NCBI GenBank assembly: GCA_036494675.1
Contig: DASXOA010000127.1
Coordinates: 1-33,651 of the forward strand
DNA: 33,651 nucleotides
Origin: Rugosimonospora sp036494675
GTDB taxonomy: Bacteria > Actinomycetota > Actinomycetes > Mycobacteriales > Micromonosporaceae
Direction: 5' to 3'
Part shown: one piece after another, positions 12,681-21,290 of the stretch
Position numbering within the stretch: the stretch's first letter is position 1
Layout of the letters: each line of letters starts with the position of its first letter
Made by a program: the position numbers and the translations under genes
The notes under the pieces: generated by a model
Told to the model about the DNA's origin: nothing
Database searches by the model: none
Seen by the model: only the letters and a program-made list of their open reading frames with translations

Positions 12681-13302
12681 CGGTCTCGCCGGGAACCAGC
12701 CGGCTGTACTCCGTGCCGGAGAACTCGCCCAGCAACCGGTCGAGCAGGCCGAGCCCGTTGTCGTTGGCCAGGCTGTCGTGCAGCGCGAACGCGCGGCGTG
12801 GCGCGACCGCCCGGACGAAGTCGATCGCCTCGGAGACCTTGAGCCAGGGCGCCGAGATCGGTACGAACAACGTATCGATCTCCACGTCCAGTGGTACGTC
12901 GAACGAGTCCCCCGGGTGGTAGATGGAACCCTCGACCAGGAACCCGAGGTTGGGTACGACCGGCAGGTCCTGATGGATCACCGCGTGCCATCCGCCGTAC
13001 GCCCGGATCTCGAAGCCGGCGGCCTGGAACGTGTCGCCGGGGTTGACCGTCTGCACCACACCGTTGAGCGCGCCGAGCTTCGCGGCTACCTCGGGATGCG
13101 TGTACACCCTGGTGGACGGCCGGTTGTCCAGCGCGTCGGCGAGCTTGTCCGCGTCCAGATGGTCGGCGTGCTCGTGGCTGATCAGTACCGCGTCGACCCC
13201 GTCCAGCGCAGCCCGCTCGGAGAAGCCTCCGGGATCGATGACCAGCACCGCGCCGTCGCGCACCAGGCGGATGCATGAGTGGGAGAACTTGGTCAATCGC
13301 AT
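12670..13302 (-). CDS. Metallo-beta-lactamase-fold hydrolase (UlaG-like)
   Basis: The 210-residue protein has the metal-binding HEHADHLD motif (residues 43-50), an N-terminal TKFSHSCIRL strand with the His typical of UlaG-type members, a later GGWHAVIH segment with a metal-ligand candidate, YHPGDSFD carrying the bridging Asp, and a C-terminal ALHDSL His. Such proteins are Zn/Mn hydrolases acting on lactones, phosphodiesters or RNA; the substrate is unknown. The length fits the minimal fold. Start ATG 13302 gives the family N-terminus MRLTKFSHSCIRL; a weak CACACT lies 7 nt upstream. The 3' end overlaps the next gene by 11 nt. Confidence 0.85.
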   Translation of the reverse strand: MRLTKFSHSCIRLVRDGAVLVIDPGGFSERAALDGVDAVLISHEHADHLDADKLADALDNRPSTRVYTHPEVAAKLGALNGVVQTVNPGDTFQAAGFEIRAYGGWHAVIHQDLPVVPNLGFLVEGSIYHPGDSFDVPLDVEIDTLFVPISAPWLKVSEAIDFVRAVAPRRAFALHDSLANDNGLGLLDRLLGEFSGTEYSRLVPGETVDA

Positions 13303-13386
13303 GTCCGCCAGTGTGCCGGACCCGGGTCGGCACCGTCAGGATTGACGCCGCCGCGATTACCGCCCCCGCGGTCGGCATGCCGAGGC

Positions 13387-13414
13387 CGGGATGCGGCAGT
13401 CGGGATGCGGCAGT
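13387..13414. repeat. 14-bp perfect tandem duplication
   Basis: CGGGATGCGGCAGT occurs twice in a row (13387-13400 and 13401-13414), immediately next to the terminator hairpin downstream of the M20 gene. The same intergenic stretch (13303-13467) holds nothing else that I can identify. Confidence 0.85.
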
Positions 13415-13456
13415 CCGGGCTCGGCACCGCCGTTGCCGCGGCGGCGCCGAGCCCGG
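13415..13456 (-). terminator. Long hairpin terminator after the M20 amidohydrolase gene
   Basis: An 11-bp perfect stem (13415-13425 with 13446-13456) continues, after one mismatch, into a 6-bp inner stem (13427-13432 with 13439-13444) with a 6-nt loop. It lies 12 bp past the M20 stop. There is no U tract, as is common for actinobacterial terminators. Confidence 0.65.
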
Positions 13457-13467
13457 CGAACGAACGC

Positions 13468-14877
13468 CTAGAGCGTGCTGGCGGACAGCGCCGCGAGCGC
13501 GGTGTGCACCATGATGCGTACGCCGTTGCCGATCGCGCGCTCGTCCACGTCGAAGCTCGACTGGTGGATGTCGCCCGGCGCCGCCGCCCCCGGTACCCCG
13601 ACGCCGAGGCGCATCATCGCGCCCGGCACCTGCTCCAGGTAGAAGGCGAAGTCCTCGCCACCCATGCTGATCTCGGCCTCCACGACACCCTCGGAGCCCA
13701 TCGCCGCACCGGCGGCCGCGGCGACCACCGCCGCCGCGTGCCGGTCGTTGATCACCGGCGGCACACCCCGGTGGTACACGACCTCTGCCTCGGCCCCGGT
13801 ACCGACGACCACGTCGTCGATCAGCTTCGAGATCAGCCCCGGCACCTCGTGCCACGCGTCCCGGTTGAGCACCCGCACCGTGGCCCGGGCCCGGCCGACG
13901 CTCGGTATCGCGTTGGCCGCCTCGCCGGCGTGCACCGCGCCGAACACCATGGACACCCCGGCCCGGGGGTCGACCCGCCGGTCCAGCAGTGCGGGTACGT
14001 CGACGACCACCCGGCCGAGCGCGTGCACCAGATCCGTGGTCAGGTGCGGGCGGGCGGTGTGGCCGCCGCGCCCGCGCAGGGTGATGTCGACCATGTCGGC
14101 GGCGGCCGTCATCGGCCCGGAGCGGATGCCCAGCAGGCCGACCGGCAGTTGCGGGGCGCAGTGCAGCGCGAAGATGGCGGCGACGTCCTTCAGCCCGCCG
14201 GCCGCGATCACCTCGGGTGCGCCGGACGGGATGACCTCCTCGGACGGCTGGAACAGCAGCCGTACCCGTCCGGGCAGCTCACCGCGCTCGGCCAGTTGGG
14301 CCAGAGCCAGTCCGGTGCCGAGCAGCACGGTGGTGTGCACGTCGTGCCCGCACGCGTGGCAGGCTCCGTCGACTGTGGACCGGTACGGGACGTCCTTGGT
14401 GTCCTGCAGCGGCAGCGCGTCCATGTCCGCGCGCAGTGCGATCACCCGGTCGTTGTCCTCGCTGCCCGGGATATCGCAGATGACCCCGTTGCCCTTGGGC
14501 AGTACCCGCGGCGAGAGACCGGCCACCTCCAGTTCGCGGGCCACCAGCGCGGTGGTCTCGAACTCCTGACCGGACAGTTCCGGGTGGGAGTGCAGGTGGC
14601 GGCGCACCCCGACCAGCTCGGCTCCCCGGGAGGCGAGCCAGCGGTCGAGGTGGCCCGACAACGGATCGACGCCGGACGTGAGGTCCGGCCAGGCGGAGGA
14701 GCCGGCACGGGTGGCCGGGCGACCCTTGGCGCGCCCGGAAGGCGATGTGCTCTTCGGCAAGGTCAACGCACTCGTCACAGTCTCTGGTTGCTCTCGCTCG
14801 GAGGGCGGGGGCAGCGAATCGGTTGGCATAGCGGCCAGTTCGGGCCTCTTGCCGCGAGTCGGCACCTCCGTTGACAA
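13468..14877 (-). CDS. M20-family amidohydrolase / peptidase
   Basis: A metallo-amidohydrolase of the hippurate hydrolase/IAA-amino acid hydrolase type. Seen: RRHLHSHPELSGQEFET; ALRADMDALP; CHACGHDVHTT with the metal-ligand Cys and His; LLFQPSEE with the catalytic Glu; HCAPQLPVG; RGRGGHTARPH in the lid domain; and GGEDFAFYLEQVPGAMMRLGV. It cleaves an N-acyl-amino acid or related amide; the substrate is unknown. Start is uncertain. TTG 14877 is used because TAGGCT ends 7 nt upstream, as for neighbouring leaderless genes. ATG 14829 would shorten it, and ATG 15018 (with AGGAGG 10 nt upstream) would add 47 residues. All candidates precede the conserved core by an Arg/Pro/Ser-rich segment. A strong hairpin follows the stop. 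Confidence 0.85.
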   Translation of the reverse strand: MSTEVPTRGKRPELAAMPTDSLPPPSEREQPETVTSALTLPKSTSPSGRAKGRPATRAGSSAWPDLTSGVDPLSGHLDRWLASRGAELVGVRRHLHSHPELSGQEFETTALVARELEVAGLSPRVLPKGNGVICDIPGSEDNDRVIALRADMDALPLQDTKDVPYRSTVDGACHACGHDVHTTVLLGTGLALAQLAERGELPGRVRLLFQPSEEVIPSGAPEVIAAGGLKDVAAIFALHCAPQLPVGLLGIRSGPMTAAADMVDITLRGRGGHTARPHLTTDLVHALGRVVVDVPALLDRRVDPRAGVSMVFGAVHAGEAANAIPSVGRARATVRVLNRDAWHEVPGLISKLIDDVVVGTGAEAEVVYHRGVPPVINDRHAAAVVAAAAGAAMGSEGVVEAEISMGGEDFAFYLEQVPGAMMRLGVGVPGAAAPGDIHQSSFDVDERAIGNGVRIMVHTALAALSASTL

Positions 14878-15177
14878 CTTGGTCAGCCTAGACCCAGCAT
14901 GGTGACGCTGCGCAATCTCATTCCCGTGGCGGCCAGGTTGCGGTGCGTCACGAAATACCTGGTAGAGCCGTTCCGGGGCCGGGATGTCCCGACGCGAGCC
15001 CCCGTCCAACGCGGTCATCCGGCCTCAACCTCCTACAACGGGTAACGGTCCCGTTAGGAAACGCCTCACCGCCCCCTTCTGGTTGCAGGATGACTTCGTA
15101 AATCACACCCGAGGAAGATTCGCGTTCTCGCCCGATACGGGCATCGCCAGGAGCGGAGACCCGGAAAACGTCAGCGC
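14878..15177. other. Intergenic region between the mutase and M20 genes
   Basis: It contains a TAGGCT hexamer (14885-14890) spaced for a leaderless M20 start, an ATG at 15018 with an upstream AGGAGG in the M20 frame, and an inverted repeat AACGGG/CCCGTT (15037-15042 and 15050-15055). Just downstream of the mutase stop I see no clear hairpin. The stretch is more mixed in base composition than the genes. No RNA gene was recognised. Confidence 0.4.
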
Positions 15178-16758
15178 TCAGAAACGCTCGGTCGGCTGGT
15201 ACCGGCCCCAGACGTCGCGCAGCGCGCCGCAGGTCTCACCGACCGTCGCGCGTAGCCGCAGCGCCTCCTTCATCGGGTACAACACGTTGCCCGTACCCGA
15301 TGCCGCGTCCTGCAAAACGGAGAGCGCCCGCGCCACCGCCTCGCCGTCCCGGGACGCGCGGAGCCGGGCCAGCCGGGCCACCTGCTCGGCCTCGATCGCC
15401 GGGTCCACGCGCAGCGGCTGGTACGGCTCCTCCTGATCGAGGGCGTACCGGTTGACGCCGACCACGACCCGCTCACCCGAGTCGATCTCCTGTGCGATCC
15501 GGTACGCCGACGACTCGATCTCCCGCTTCTGGAACCCGACCTCGATCGCGTCGACCGCCGAACCGTGCTCGAAGACCCGGCTCATCAACTCGTCCACCGC
15601 CGAGGAGATCTCGTCGGTCATCGCCTCGACCACGTACGAGCCGGCGAACGGGTCGACCGTCGCGGTCAGGTCGGTCTCGTAGGCGAGTACCTGCTGAGTG
15701 CGCAACGCGAGGCGGGCGGCCTTCTCGGTGGGCAGCGCGATCGCCTCGTCGTAGGAGTTCGTGTGCAGCGACTGGGTGCCACCCAGCACCGCGCCGAGTC
15801 CCTGCACCGCGACCCGGACCAGGTTCACCTCGGGCTGCTGCGCGGTCAACTGCACCCCGGCGGTCTGGGTGTGGAAGCGCAGCATCCACGACTTCGGGTC
15901 GAGCGCGCCGAACTCCTCGCGCATGATGCGGGCCCAGATCCGCCTGGCCGCCCGGAACTTGGCGACCTCCTCCAGCAGCGTGGTGCGGGCCACGAAGAAG
16001 AACGACAGCCGGGGCGCGAAGTCGTCGACGGCGAGCCCGGCGGCCAGCGCGGCACGAACGTACTCGATCCCGTTGGCCAGGGTGAACGCCACCTCCTGCA
16101 CGGGCGTCGCACCGGCCTCCGCCATGTGGTACCCGGAGATCGAGATGGTGTTCCACCTCGAGATCTCCTTGCGGCAGTAGGCGAACGTGTCGGCGACCAG
16201 GCGCAGCGACGGCTTGGGCGGGAAGATGTAGGTGCCGCGGGCGATGTACTCCTTGAGGACATCGTTCTGGACCGTGCCACGCAGCCGGTCGCCGGCCACC
16301 CCCTGCTCCTCGGCGACCAACTGGTAGAGCAGCAGCAGGACCGAGGCAGGGGCGTTGATGGTCATCGACGTGGACACCTTGTCCAGCGGGATCTCGTGGA
16401 ACAGCCGGCGCATGTCCTCGATCGAGTCGATGGCGACCCCGACCTTGCCGACCTCGCCGGCGGCCACCGGGTCGTCCGAGTCGTACCCCATCTGGGTCGG
16501 TAGGTCGAAGGCCACGGACAGACCCATGGTCCCGGCGGAGAGCAACTGGTGGTACCGCGCGTTGGACTCGGCCGCGGTGCCGAAGCCGGCGTACTGTCTC
16601 ATGGTCCACGGGCGCTCGGTGTACATCGTCGGGTAGACGCCGCGGGTGTACGGGTACCTGCCGGGCTCACCGACCCGGTCCGCCTCGTCGCCGGAGAGAT
16701 CGGTCGGCCCGTAGACGGTTTTCAGTGAGAAACCCGATTCGCTCCGACGCTCTGTCAT
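15178..16758 (-). CDS. Acyl-CoA mutase large (substrate-binding) subunit, methylmalonyl-CoA mutase type
   Basis: The 526-residue TIM-barrel subunit of an adenosylcobalamin-dependent mutase interconverts methylmalonyl-CoA and succinyl-CoA or a related pair. Seen: YPYTRGVYPTMYTERPWTMRQYAGFG at residues 35-60, the segment that surrounds the CoA ester; FDLPTQMGYDSD; STSMTINAP; NTISISGYHMAEAGA; and RFHTQTAGVQLTAQQP. The sequence ends after the barrel with no DxHxxG cobalamin-binding domain, so a separate small B12 subunit must be encoded elsewhere. Start ATG 16758 is supported by TACGAT 6 nt upstream (leaderless). The split form is known in archaea and actinomycetes. The enzyme would use the methylmalonyl-CoA made by propionyl-CoA carboxylase, whose subunits may be those at 2183 and 5717. 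An isobutyryl-CoA or ethylmalonyl-CoA mutase is the alternative. Confidence 0.9.
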   Translation of the reverse strand: MTERRSESGFSLKTVYGPTDLSGDEADRVGEPGRYPYTRGVYPTMYTERPWTMRQYAGFGTAAESNARYHQLLSAGTMGLSVAFDLPTQMGYDSDDPVAAGEVGKVGVAIDSIEDMRRLFHEIPLDKVSTSMTINAPASVLLLLYQLVAEEQGVAGDRLRGTVQNDVLKEYIARGTYIFPPKPSLRLVADTFAYCRKEISRWNTISISGYHMAEAGATPVQEVAFTLANGIEYVRAALAAGLAVDDFAPRLSFFFVARTTLLEEVAKFRAARRIWARIMREEFGALDPKSWMLRFHTQTAGVQLTAQQPEVNLVRVAVQGLGAVLGGTQSLHTNSYDEAIALPTEKAARLALRTQQVLAYETDLTATVDPFAGSYVVEAMTDEISSAVDELMSRVFEHGSAVDAIEVGFQKREIESSAYRIAQEIDSGERVVVGVNRYALDQEEPYQPLRVDPAIEAEQVARLARLRASRDGEAVARALSVLQDAASGTGNVLYPMKEALRLRATVGETCGALRDVWGRYQPTERF

Positions 16759-16764
16759 ACCGGG

Positions 16765-16770
16765 ATCGTA
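16765..16770 (-). promoter_or_regulatory. Probable -10 of the mutase gene (TACGAT)
   Basis: TACGAT on the minus strand ends 6 nt before ATG 16758. The rest of the divergent intergenic region (16759-16985) carries a possible plus-strand promoter for the kinase, TTGCTC (16923-16928) and CAGAAT (16948-16953), with a rather long 19-nt spacer. Confidence 0.5.
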
Positions 16771-16985
16771 GGGTCAGTAACGTGAGCGGAGACACCGATA
16801 CCAGCTGAGATAGAGCACACGACCACGACGATACGTAAGTTGGTGGCTACATCCCGTGGGAATTGTCCGATCCGTGGACCCGCGACTTTCCCTCCGGCGG
16901 ATGACCGCGCAAGATAGGTAGGTTGCTCGAAGCACCTCCCGCTCGACCAGAATCTGCAGTGATCCCCAGCGACGGTTGAAGGCCA

Positions 16986-18944
16986 GTGACAACCCAGACC
17001 TCGACGTGGCACGGCGAACCTCTTCCGCCCTCTCCCCAGCGGGCTGTCCCAGGAACCGTGATCGGCGGCCGCTATCAGCTGAGAGTGGCCATCGGCAACG
17101 GCGGCATGGGCACCGTGTGGCAAGCGGCCGACACGATCCTGCGCCGCGATGTCGCGGTGAAGGAGGTCCTGCTACCGCCGGGCATGGCGGCCTCGGACCG
17201 CAACGCGATGTACGAGCGAACCCTGCGCGAGGCGCGGGCCGCGGCGGCGCTGTCCCACCCGAGCGTGGTGCAGGTCTACGACGTGGTCACCGAGAGCGGC
17301 CGACCGTGGATCGTGATGGAGCTGTTGCACGCCCGCAGCCTCGCCGACATGATCATCGCCGATGGGCCGCTGGCCCCCCGCGCCGTCGCGAAGATCGGCA
17401 TCGCGCTGCTCGGCGCCCTGGAGGTCGCGCACGGGGCCGGCGTGCTGCACCGGGACGTGAAGCCCGCCAACGTGCTCATCTGCACCGACGGCCGGTGCGT
17501 GCTCACCGACTTCGGGGTGGCCCGGATGCCGTCGGAGAGCAACCTGACCACCCCCGGGATGGTGCTCGGCTCGCCGCACTTCATCTCCCCGGAGCGGGCC
17601 GTCGGCGGGGCCTTCGGGCCGCCCAGCGACCTGTTCTCGCTGGGCGTGTCGCTGTTCACGGCGGTGGAGGGGCGTCCGCCGTTCGACAAGGGCGATCCGT
17701 TCGACACCATGCGCGCGGTGGTCGAGGAGCCGCCCGTGCCGCCGGTCCGCGCCGGCCTGCTCTCCCCCGTGTTGTTCGGGTTGCTGGAGAAGGATCCGGC
17801 CCGGCGCTGGGACGTCCGCGCGGCCCGGCAGGCCCTGCGCGACCTGCTCGCCGGCCCGCTGGCCAACAACGCCGTGCAGCACGTCACCGACCCGTACACG
17901 GTGGTGCCGGTCGCCCAGCCGCCCCGCCCGGTCTACCAGACCGACCGGTCCGCCCAGAACGGCCACATCGGCGGGCGGGCCATGCTCGCCCCGGGCGAGC
18001 TCCCGACCGACCGAGCCGGTCAGCACGGCCAGTATGGCCAGATGGGTCAGCACGGCCAACACGGTCAGCAGGGCCAGCACGGCCAATATGGTCAGCACGG
18101 CCAGATCGGTGGCCGCGCGATGCTCGGGCCGGATGAACTGCCGACCGACCGGATCGGCGGGCGCCCAGCCCCGGCCGGCGCGCCGGCGCTGATGGAGCGC
18201 ACCAATCCGGGCTTCACCGGGCCCGGCCCGGTGCCGGGCCAGCCGCCGTCGCGCGGCAGCGTGCACGGCAAGCCTCGCGGCGGCGGGATGCTCGCCGACA
18301 TCATGGCCGGCACGAAACAGGGCGCCAGCGGCCTGCTCGACCGGTTCAAGGCCCTGCCGAAGGCGGCCCGGTACGGCATCGCCGGTGGCGTGGCGGTCGT
18401 CCTCGTGGTGGGGATCGTCGGCCTGGCCGGCGGCTTCGGCGGCGGCTCTGCCGCGCCGACCGTTCCCCCGAACACCGCCGCCTCGCCGACCGCCCCACCG
18501 TTCCCGGTCACGGCCTACCAGGACTCCCGCAAGTTCTCGCTGAACGTGCCCGCCGGCTGGAAGAAGACCGGCAGCAGCTACTTCGACTTCACCGACCCGA
18601 ACGACTCCCAGCGGCGGCTGCGCGTCAACGTGGAGCCGGCCGGCTCCAGCAACGCCGATTACATGGCCGCGGTCGAGCGTGCGCTCGGCGACCCGAAGAA
18701 GTGCCCCACGCCGTACCACCGGGTGGCCCTCAACACCGACGTCCAGCTCGCCGGGCGGCCCGCCGCCGAGCTGGAGTACACCTGCGGCAGCGGCGCCGAC
18801 GCCCGCCACGGCATCTGGCGGGCCACCGTGATCGACAGGCAGGCCTACGAGTTCTACCTGTCGGTGGAGAACAGCCGGTTCGCCGAGAGCAAGCCGATCT
18901 ACGACGAGGCGGTCCGGTCCTACCAGCTCAACGTGGCCAACTGA
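16986..18944 (+). CDS. Membrane-anchored Ser/Thr protein kinase (PknB-like) with extracellular domain
   Basis: 652 residues. Kinase domain at about 28-290: GNGGMGTVW glycine loop, VAVKEV Lys, HRDVKPAN from residue 155, LTDFGVAR, and FISPERA. A juxtamembrane linker (about 305-460) is Gln/Gly/His-rich and contains a duplicated IGGRAML...ELPTDR element. One transmembrane helix lies at about 462-483 (YGIAGGVAVVLVVGIVGL). An extracellular domain of about 165 residues follows, starting FPVTAYQDSRKFSLNVPAGW, with Cys573 and Cys600 able to form a disulphide; it looks like the small beta-rich lipoprotein-type sensor domains found on actinobacterial kinases. It has neither PASTA nor WD40-type repeats. 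Start GTG 16986 has AAGG a few bases upstream. It diverges from the mutase gene and is followed 26 bp later by the phosphohexomutase gene. Ligand and targets are unknown. Confidence 0.92.
   Translation: MTTQTSTWHGEPLPPSPQRAVPGTVIGGRYQLRVAIGNGGMGTVWQAADTILRRDVAVKEVLLPPGMAASDRNAMYERTLREARAAAALSHPSVVQVYDVVTESGRPWIVMELLHARSLADMIIADGPLAPRAVAKIGIALLGALEVAHGAGVLHRDVKPANVLICTDGRCVLTDFGVARMPSESNLTTPGMVLGSPHFISPERAVGGAFGPPSDLFSLGVSLFTAVEGRPPFDKGDPFDTMRAVVEEPPVPPVRAGLLSPVLFGLLEKDPARRWDVRAARQALRDLLAGPLANNAVQHVTDPYTVVPVAQPPRPVYQTDRSAQNGHIGGRAMLAPGELPTDRAGQHGQYGQMGQHGQHGQQGQHGQYGQHGQIGGRAMLGPDELPTDRIGGRPAPAGAPALMERTNPGFTGPGPVPGQPPSRGSVHGKPRGGGMLADIMAGTKQGASGLLDRFKALPKAARYGIAGGVAVVLVVGIVGLAGGFGGGSAAPTVPPNTAASPTAPPFPVTAYQDSRKFSLNVPAGWKKTGSSYFDFTDPNDSQRRLRVNVEPAGSSNADYMAAVERALGDPKKCPTPYHRVALNTDVQLAGRPAAELEYTCGSGADARHGIWRATVIDRQAYEFYLSVENSRFAESKPIYDEAVRSYQLNVAN
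17967..18155 (+). repeat. Duplicated element flanking a Gly-Gln-His/Tyr tandem repeat in the kinase linker
   Basis: Two copies of a roughly 16-residue element (IGGRAML-P-ELPTDR) begin near 17967 and 18104. Between them lies a tandem array of triplets GQH, GQY, GQM and GQQ over about 18019-18108. All copies keep the reading frame. The array is Asn/charge-free and likely a flexible or phase-separating linker. Confidence 0.75.
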
Positions 18945-18970
18945 CCGGCCCGGCGTGCTATCAACATGGC

Positions 18971-20641
18971 ATGACGATCACCGACCCCGCCGTCCTTGAC
19001 GGGCTGCGCACGCGCGCGGCGCAGTGGCTGGCGGACGACCCGGACCGCACCGACCAGGCCGAGCTCCAGCGGGTACTGGACGGGCTGCCGGACACCGGCG
19101 CCGAGCTGGCCGACCGGTTCGCCGGCCCGCTGACGTTCGGCACCGCCGGGCTGCGCGGGCCACTGCGCGCCGGATCGAACGGCATGAACCTCGCCGTGGT
19201 CCGCGGGGCGGCGGCCGGCCTGGTCGGCTGGCTCGCGCAGCGGCGCGGGGACGGCCCTCTGGTCATCGGGTACGACGCCCGTCACCGGTCGTACGAGTTC
19301 GCCGAGGAGACGGCGCGGGTGGCCACCGGCGCCGGCCGCGAGGCACTGCTCCTGCCGCGCCCGCTGCCCACCCCGATCCTCGCGTACGCGGTGCGCACGC
19401 TCGGCGCGGCGGCCGGGGTCATGGTCACCGCGAGCCACAATCCGCCGCGGGACAACGGGTACAAGGTCTACCTGGGCTCGGGGCTCGGCGGGTTCACCGG
19501 TGCCGGTGCACAGATCGTCCCGCCGGTGGACGCCGAGATCGAGGCCGCGATCCGGGCCGTGGGACCGTTGACGCGGGTACCGCTCGGGCCGCCCGGCACC
19601 GTTCTGGGCGAGGACATCGTCGCGTCCTATCTGGACAGTGTCGCGGGTGTCGTGGCGCCGGACGGGCCGCGGGACCTTTCGGTCGCGTACACGCCGTTGC
19701 ACGGGGTCGGCGGCGCCGTGGTGCTCGCCGCGCTGCCCGCCGCCGGGTTCCCCACTCCGTCCATCGTGGACGTGCAGGCCGAGCCGGATCCCGAGTTCCC
19801 CACGGTGTCCTTCCCGAACCCGGAGGAGCCGGGGGCCATCGACCGGGCCGTCGCGCTCGCCTCGTCGACCGGCGCGGACCTGGCCATCGCCAACGATCCC
19901 GACGCCGATCGGTGCGCGGTCGCCGTACCGGACGGGGACGGCTGGCGGATGCTGCGCGGCGACGAGGTCGGCGTACTGCTCGCCGATCACCTGATGCGGC
20001 GGGGAGTACGGGGGCTGTACGCCACCACCATCGTGTCGTCCTCGCTGCTCGGCGCGATCTGCCGTGCGCGGGGCCTGCCGTACGCGGAGACGCTGACCGG
20101 CTTCAAGTGGATCGTCCGCGCGAGCACCGGGTCCGCGGACGACGACCTGGTCTACGGGTACGAGGAGGCACTCGGCTACTGCGTGGCGCCTCACCTGGTC
20201 CGGGACAAGGACGGCATCTCCGCCGCCCTGCTGATGTGTGAGCTGGCCGCCGGCCTGAAGGCGGATCGGCGCACTCTGCTCGACCGGCTGGACGAGATCG
20301 CCGCCGAGTTCGGCGTGTACGTCACCGACCAACTCTCGGTACGGGTCGAGGACCTGACCGAGATCACCCGTGCGATGGACCGGATCCGGGCGCACCCGCC
20401 GACCGTGCTGCTCGGCGAGCCGGTCACCTCGGTCGAGGACCTGCTCCCGGAGAACGATGTGATCACGTTGCGTACCGCGTCGGCCCGGGTGGTGGTCCGC
20501 CCCTCGGGTACCGAGCCGAAGCTCAAGGCGTACCTGGAGGTGACCGGGACGGCGGCCGGCGACGTGGCCGCGGCGCGGCACCGGGCCACGGCCGGCCTGG
20601 CCACGCTGCGCACCGAGACGGCCCGCGCCCTGGGGGTGTGA
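18971..20641 (+). CDS. Phosphomannomutase / phosphoglucomutase
   Basis: The 556-residue alpha-D-phosphohexomutase interconverts hexose 1- and 6-phosphates (or pentose phosphates). Seen: active-site phosphoserine loop TASHNPPRDNGYK from residue 152; metal-binding DPDADR around 310-315; sugar-binding GYEEALGY near 396; phosphate-binding RPSGTEPKLK near 510. Length and the FGTAGLRG N-terminal motif match the PgcA/YbbT-like group, which includes phosphopentomutase-type enzymes linking nucleoside salvage to sugar phosphates. Start ATG 18971 is used: the frame is open further upstream, but that part overlaps the kinase gene. A weak TATCAA (18959-18964) ends 6 nt upstream. It is convergent with upp (6 bp between stops). 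With deoC and upp close by, a role in deoxyribose/ribose phosphate salvage is plausible but not shown. Confidence 0.93.
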   Translation: MTITDPAVLDGLRTRAAQWLADDPDRTDQAELQRVLDGLPDTGAELADRFAGPLTFGTAGLRGPLRAGSNGMNLAVVRGAAAGLVGWLAQRRGDGPLVIGYDARHRSYEFAEETARVATGAGREALLLPRPLPTPILAYAVRTLGAAAGVMVTASHNPPRDNGYKVYLGSGLGGFTGAGAQIVPPVDAEIEAAIRAVGPLTRVPLGPPGTVLGEDIVASYLDSVAGVVAPDGPRDLSVAYTPLHGVGGAVVLAALPAAGFPTPSIVDVQAEPDPEFPTVSFPNPEEPGAIDRAVALASSTGADLAIANDPDADRCAVAVPDGDGWRMLRGDEVGVLLADHLMRRGVRGLYATTIVSSSLLGAICRARGLPYAETLTGFKWIVRASTGSADDDLVYGYEEALGYCVAPHLVRDKDGISAALLMCELAAGLKADRRTLLDRLDEIAAEFGVYVTDQLSVRVEDLTEITRAMDRIRAHPPTVLLGEPVTSVEDLLPENDVITLRTASARVVVRPSGTEPKLKAYLEVTGTAAGDVAAARHRATAGLATLRTETARALGV

Positions 20642-20647
20642 CCGGCG

Positions 20648-21283
20648 CTAGCTGAACCTCGGCATGCCGCCGAACTGGCGGTCGCCGGCGTCGCCGAGGC
20701 CGGGAACGATGAACATCTTGTCGTTGAGGTGCTCGTCGACCGAGGCGGTGACCAGCCGCAGCGGCAGGTCCGAGCCCGCCAGCCGGTCGATCCCCTCGGG
20801 CGCCGCGAGCACGCAGATCACCGTGATGTCCACGCAGCCCCGGTCGGCGAGCAACTGGCAGCAGTGCAGGAGCGATCCGCCCGTGGCCACCATCGGGTCG
20901 AGGACCAGTACGGGCAGCCCGGTCAGGTCGGCCGGCAGCGACTCCAGGTAGGCGCGCGGGGCGAAGGTCTTCTCGTCCCGGGCAAGCCCGACGAAGCCCA
21001 TCGAGGACTCGGGCAGCAGCGCCAGCGCCGCGTCCGCCATCCCGAGGCCGGCCCGCAGCACCGGTACCAGCAGCGGAGGGTTGGCCAGCCGGATGCCCTG
21101 CGCCTGGGCCACCGGCGTGGTCACCGGGTACCGGTCCACGGGCAGCGGGCGGGTCGCCTCGTACACGAGCATCGTGGTCAACTCGTGCAGAGCCGCCCGG
21201 AATACGGCTGAATCGGTGCGCGCGTCCCGCATCGCGGTCAGCCGGGTAGCGGCCAGCGGGTGATCGACGACGTGTACATCCAC
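20648..21283 (-). CDS. upp: Uracil phosphoribosyltransferase
   Basis: The 211-residue enzyme converts uracil and PRPP to UMP. Seen: N-terminus MDVHVVDHPLA; VPVLRAGLGM; the PRPP loop VLDPMVATGGSL (residues 128-139); and the C-terminal uracil-binding PGLGDAGDRQFG. The size is standard. GTG 21283 is chosen over ATG 21292 because TACCAT (21291-21296) ends 7 nt before the GTG and the family N-terminus starts there; the ATG lies inside the hexamer. The open frame continues to 21601 without conserved sequence. It diverges from deoC with 52 bp between start codons, a logical pairing for pyrimidine/deoxyribose salvage. Confidence 0.97.
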   Translation of the reverse strand: MDVHVVDHPLAATRLTAMRDARTDSAVFRAALHELTTMLVYEATRPLPVDRYPVTTPVAQAQGIRLANPPLLVPVLRAGLGMADAALALLPESSMGFVGLARDEKTFAPRAYLESLPADLTGLPVLVLDPMVATGGSLLHCCQLLADRGCVDITVICVLAAPEGIDRLAGSDLPLRLVTASVDEHLNDKMFIVPGLGDAGDRQFGGMPRFS

Positions 21284-21290
21284 GGCACAC

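Noticed and set aside
16755..17123. Minus-strand frame upstream of the mutase gene
   Set aside because: It overlaps the start of the well-supported kinase at 16986 and the mutase promoter, with no recognisable sequence.
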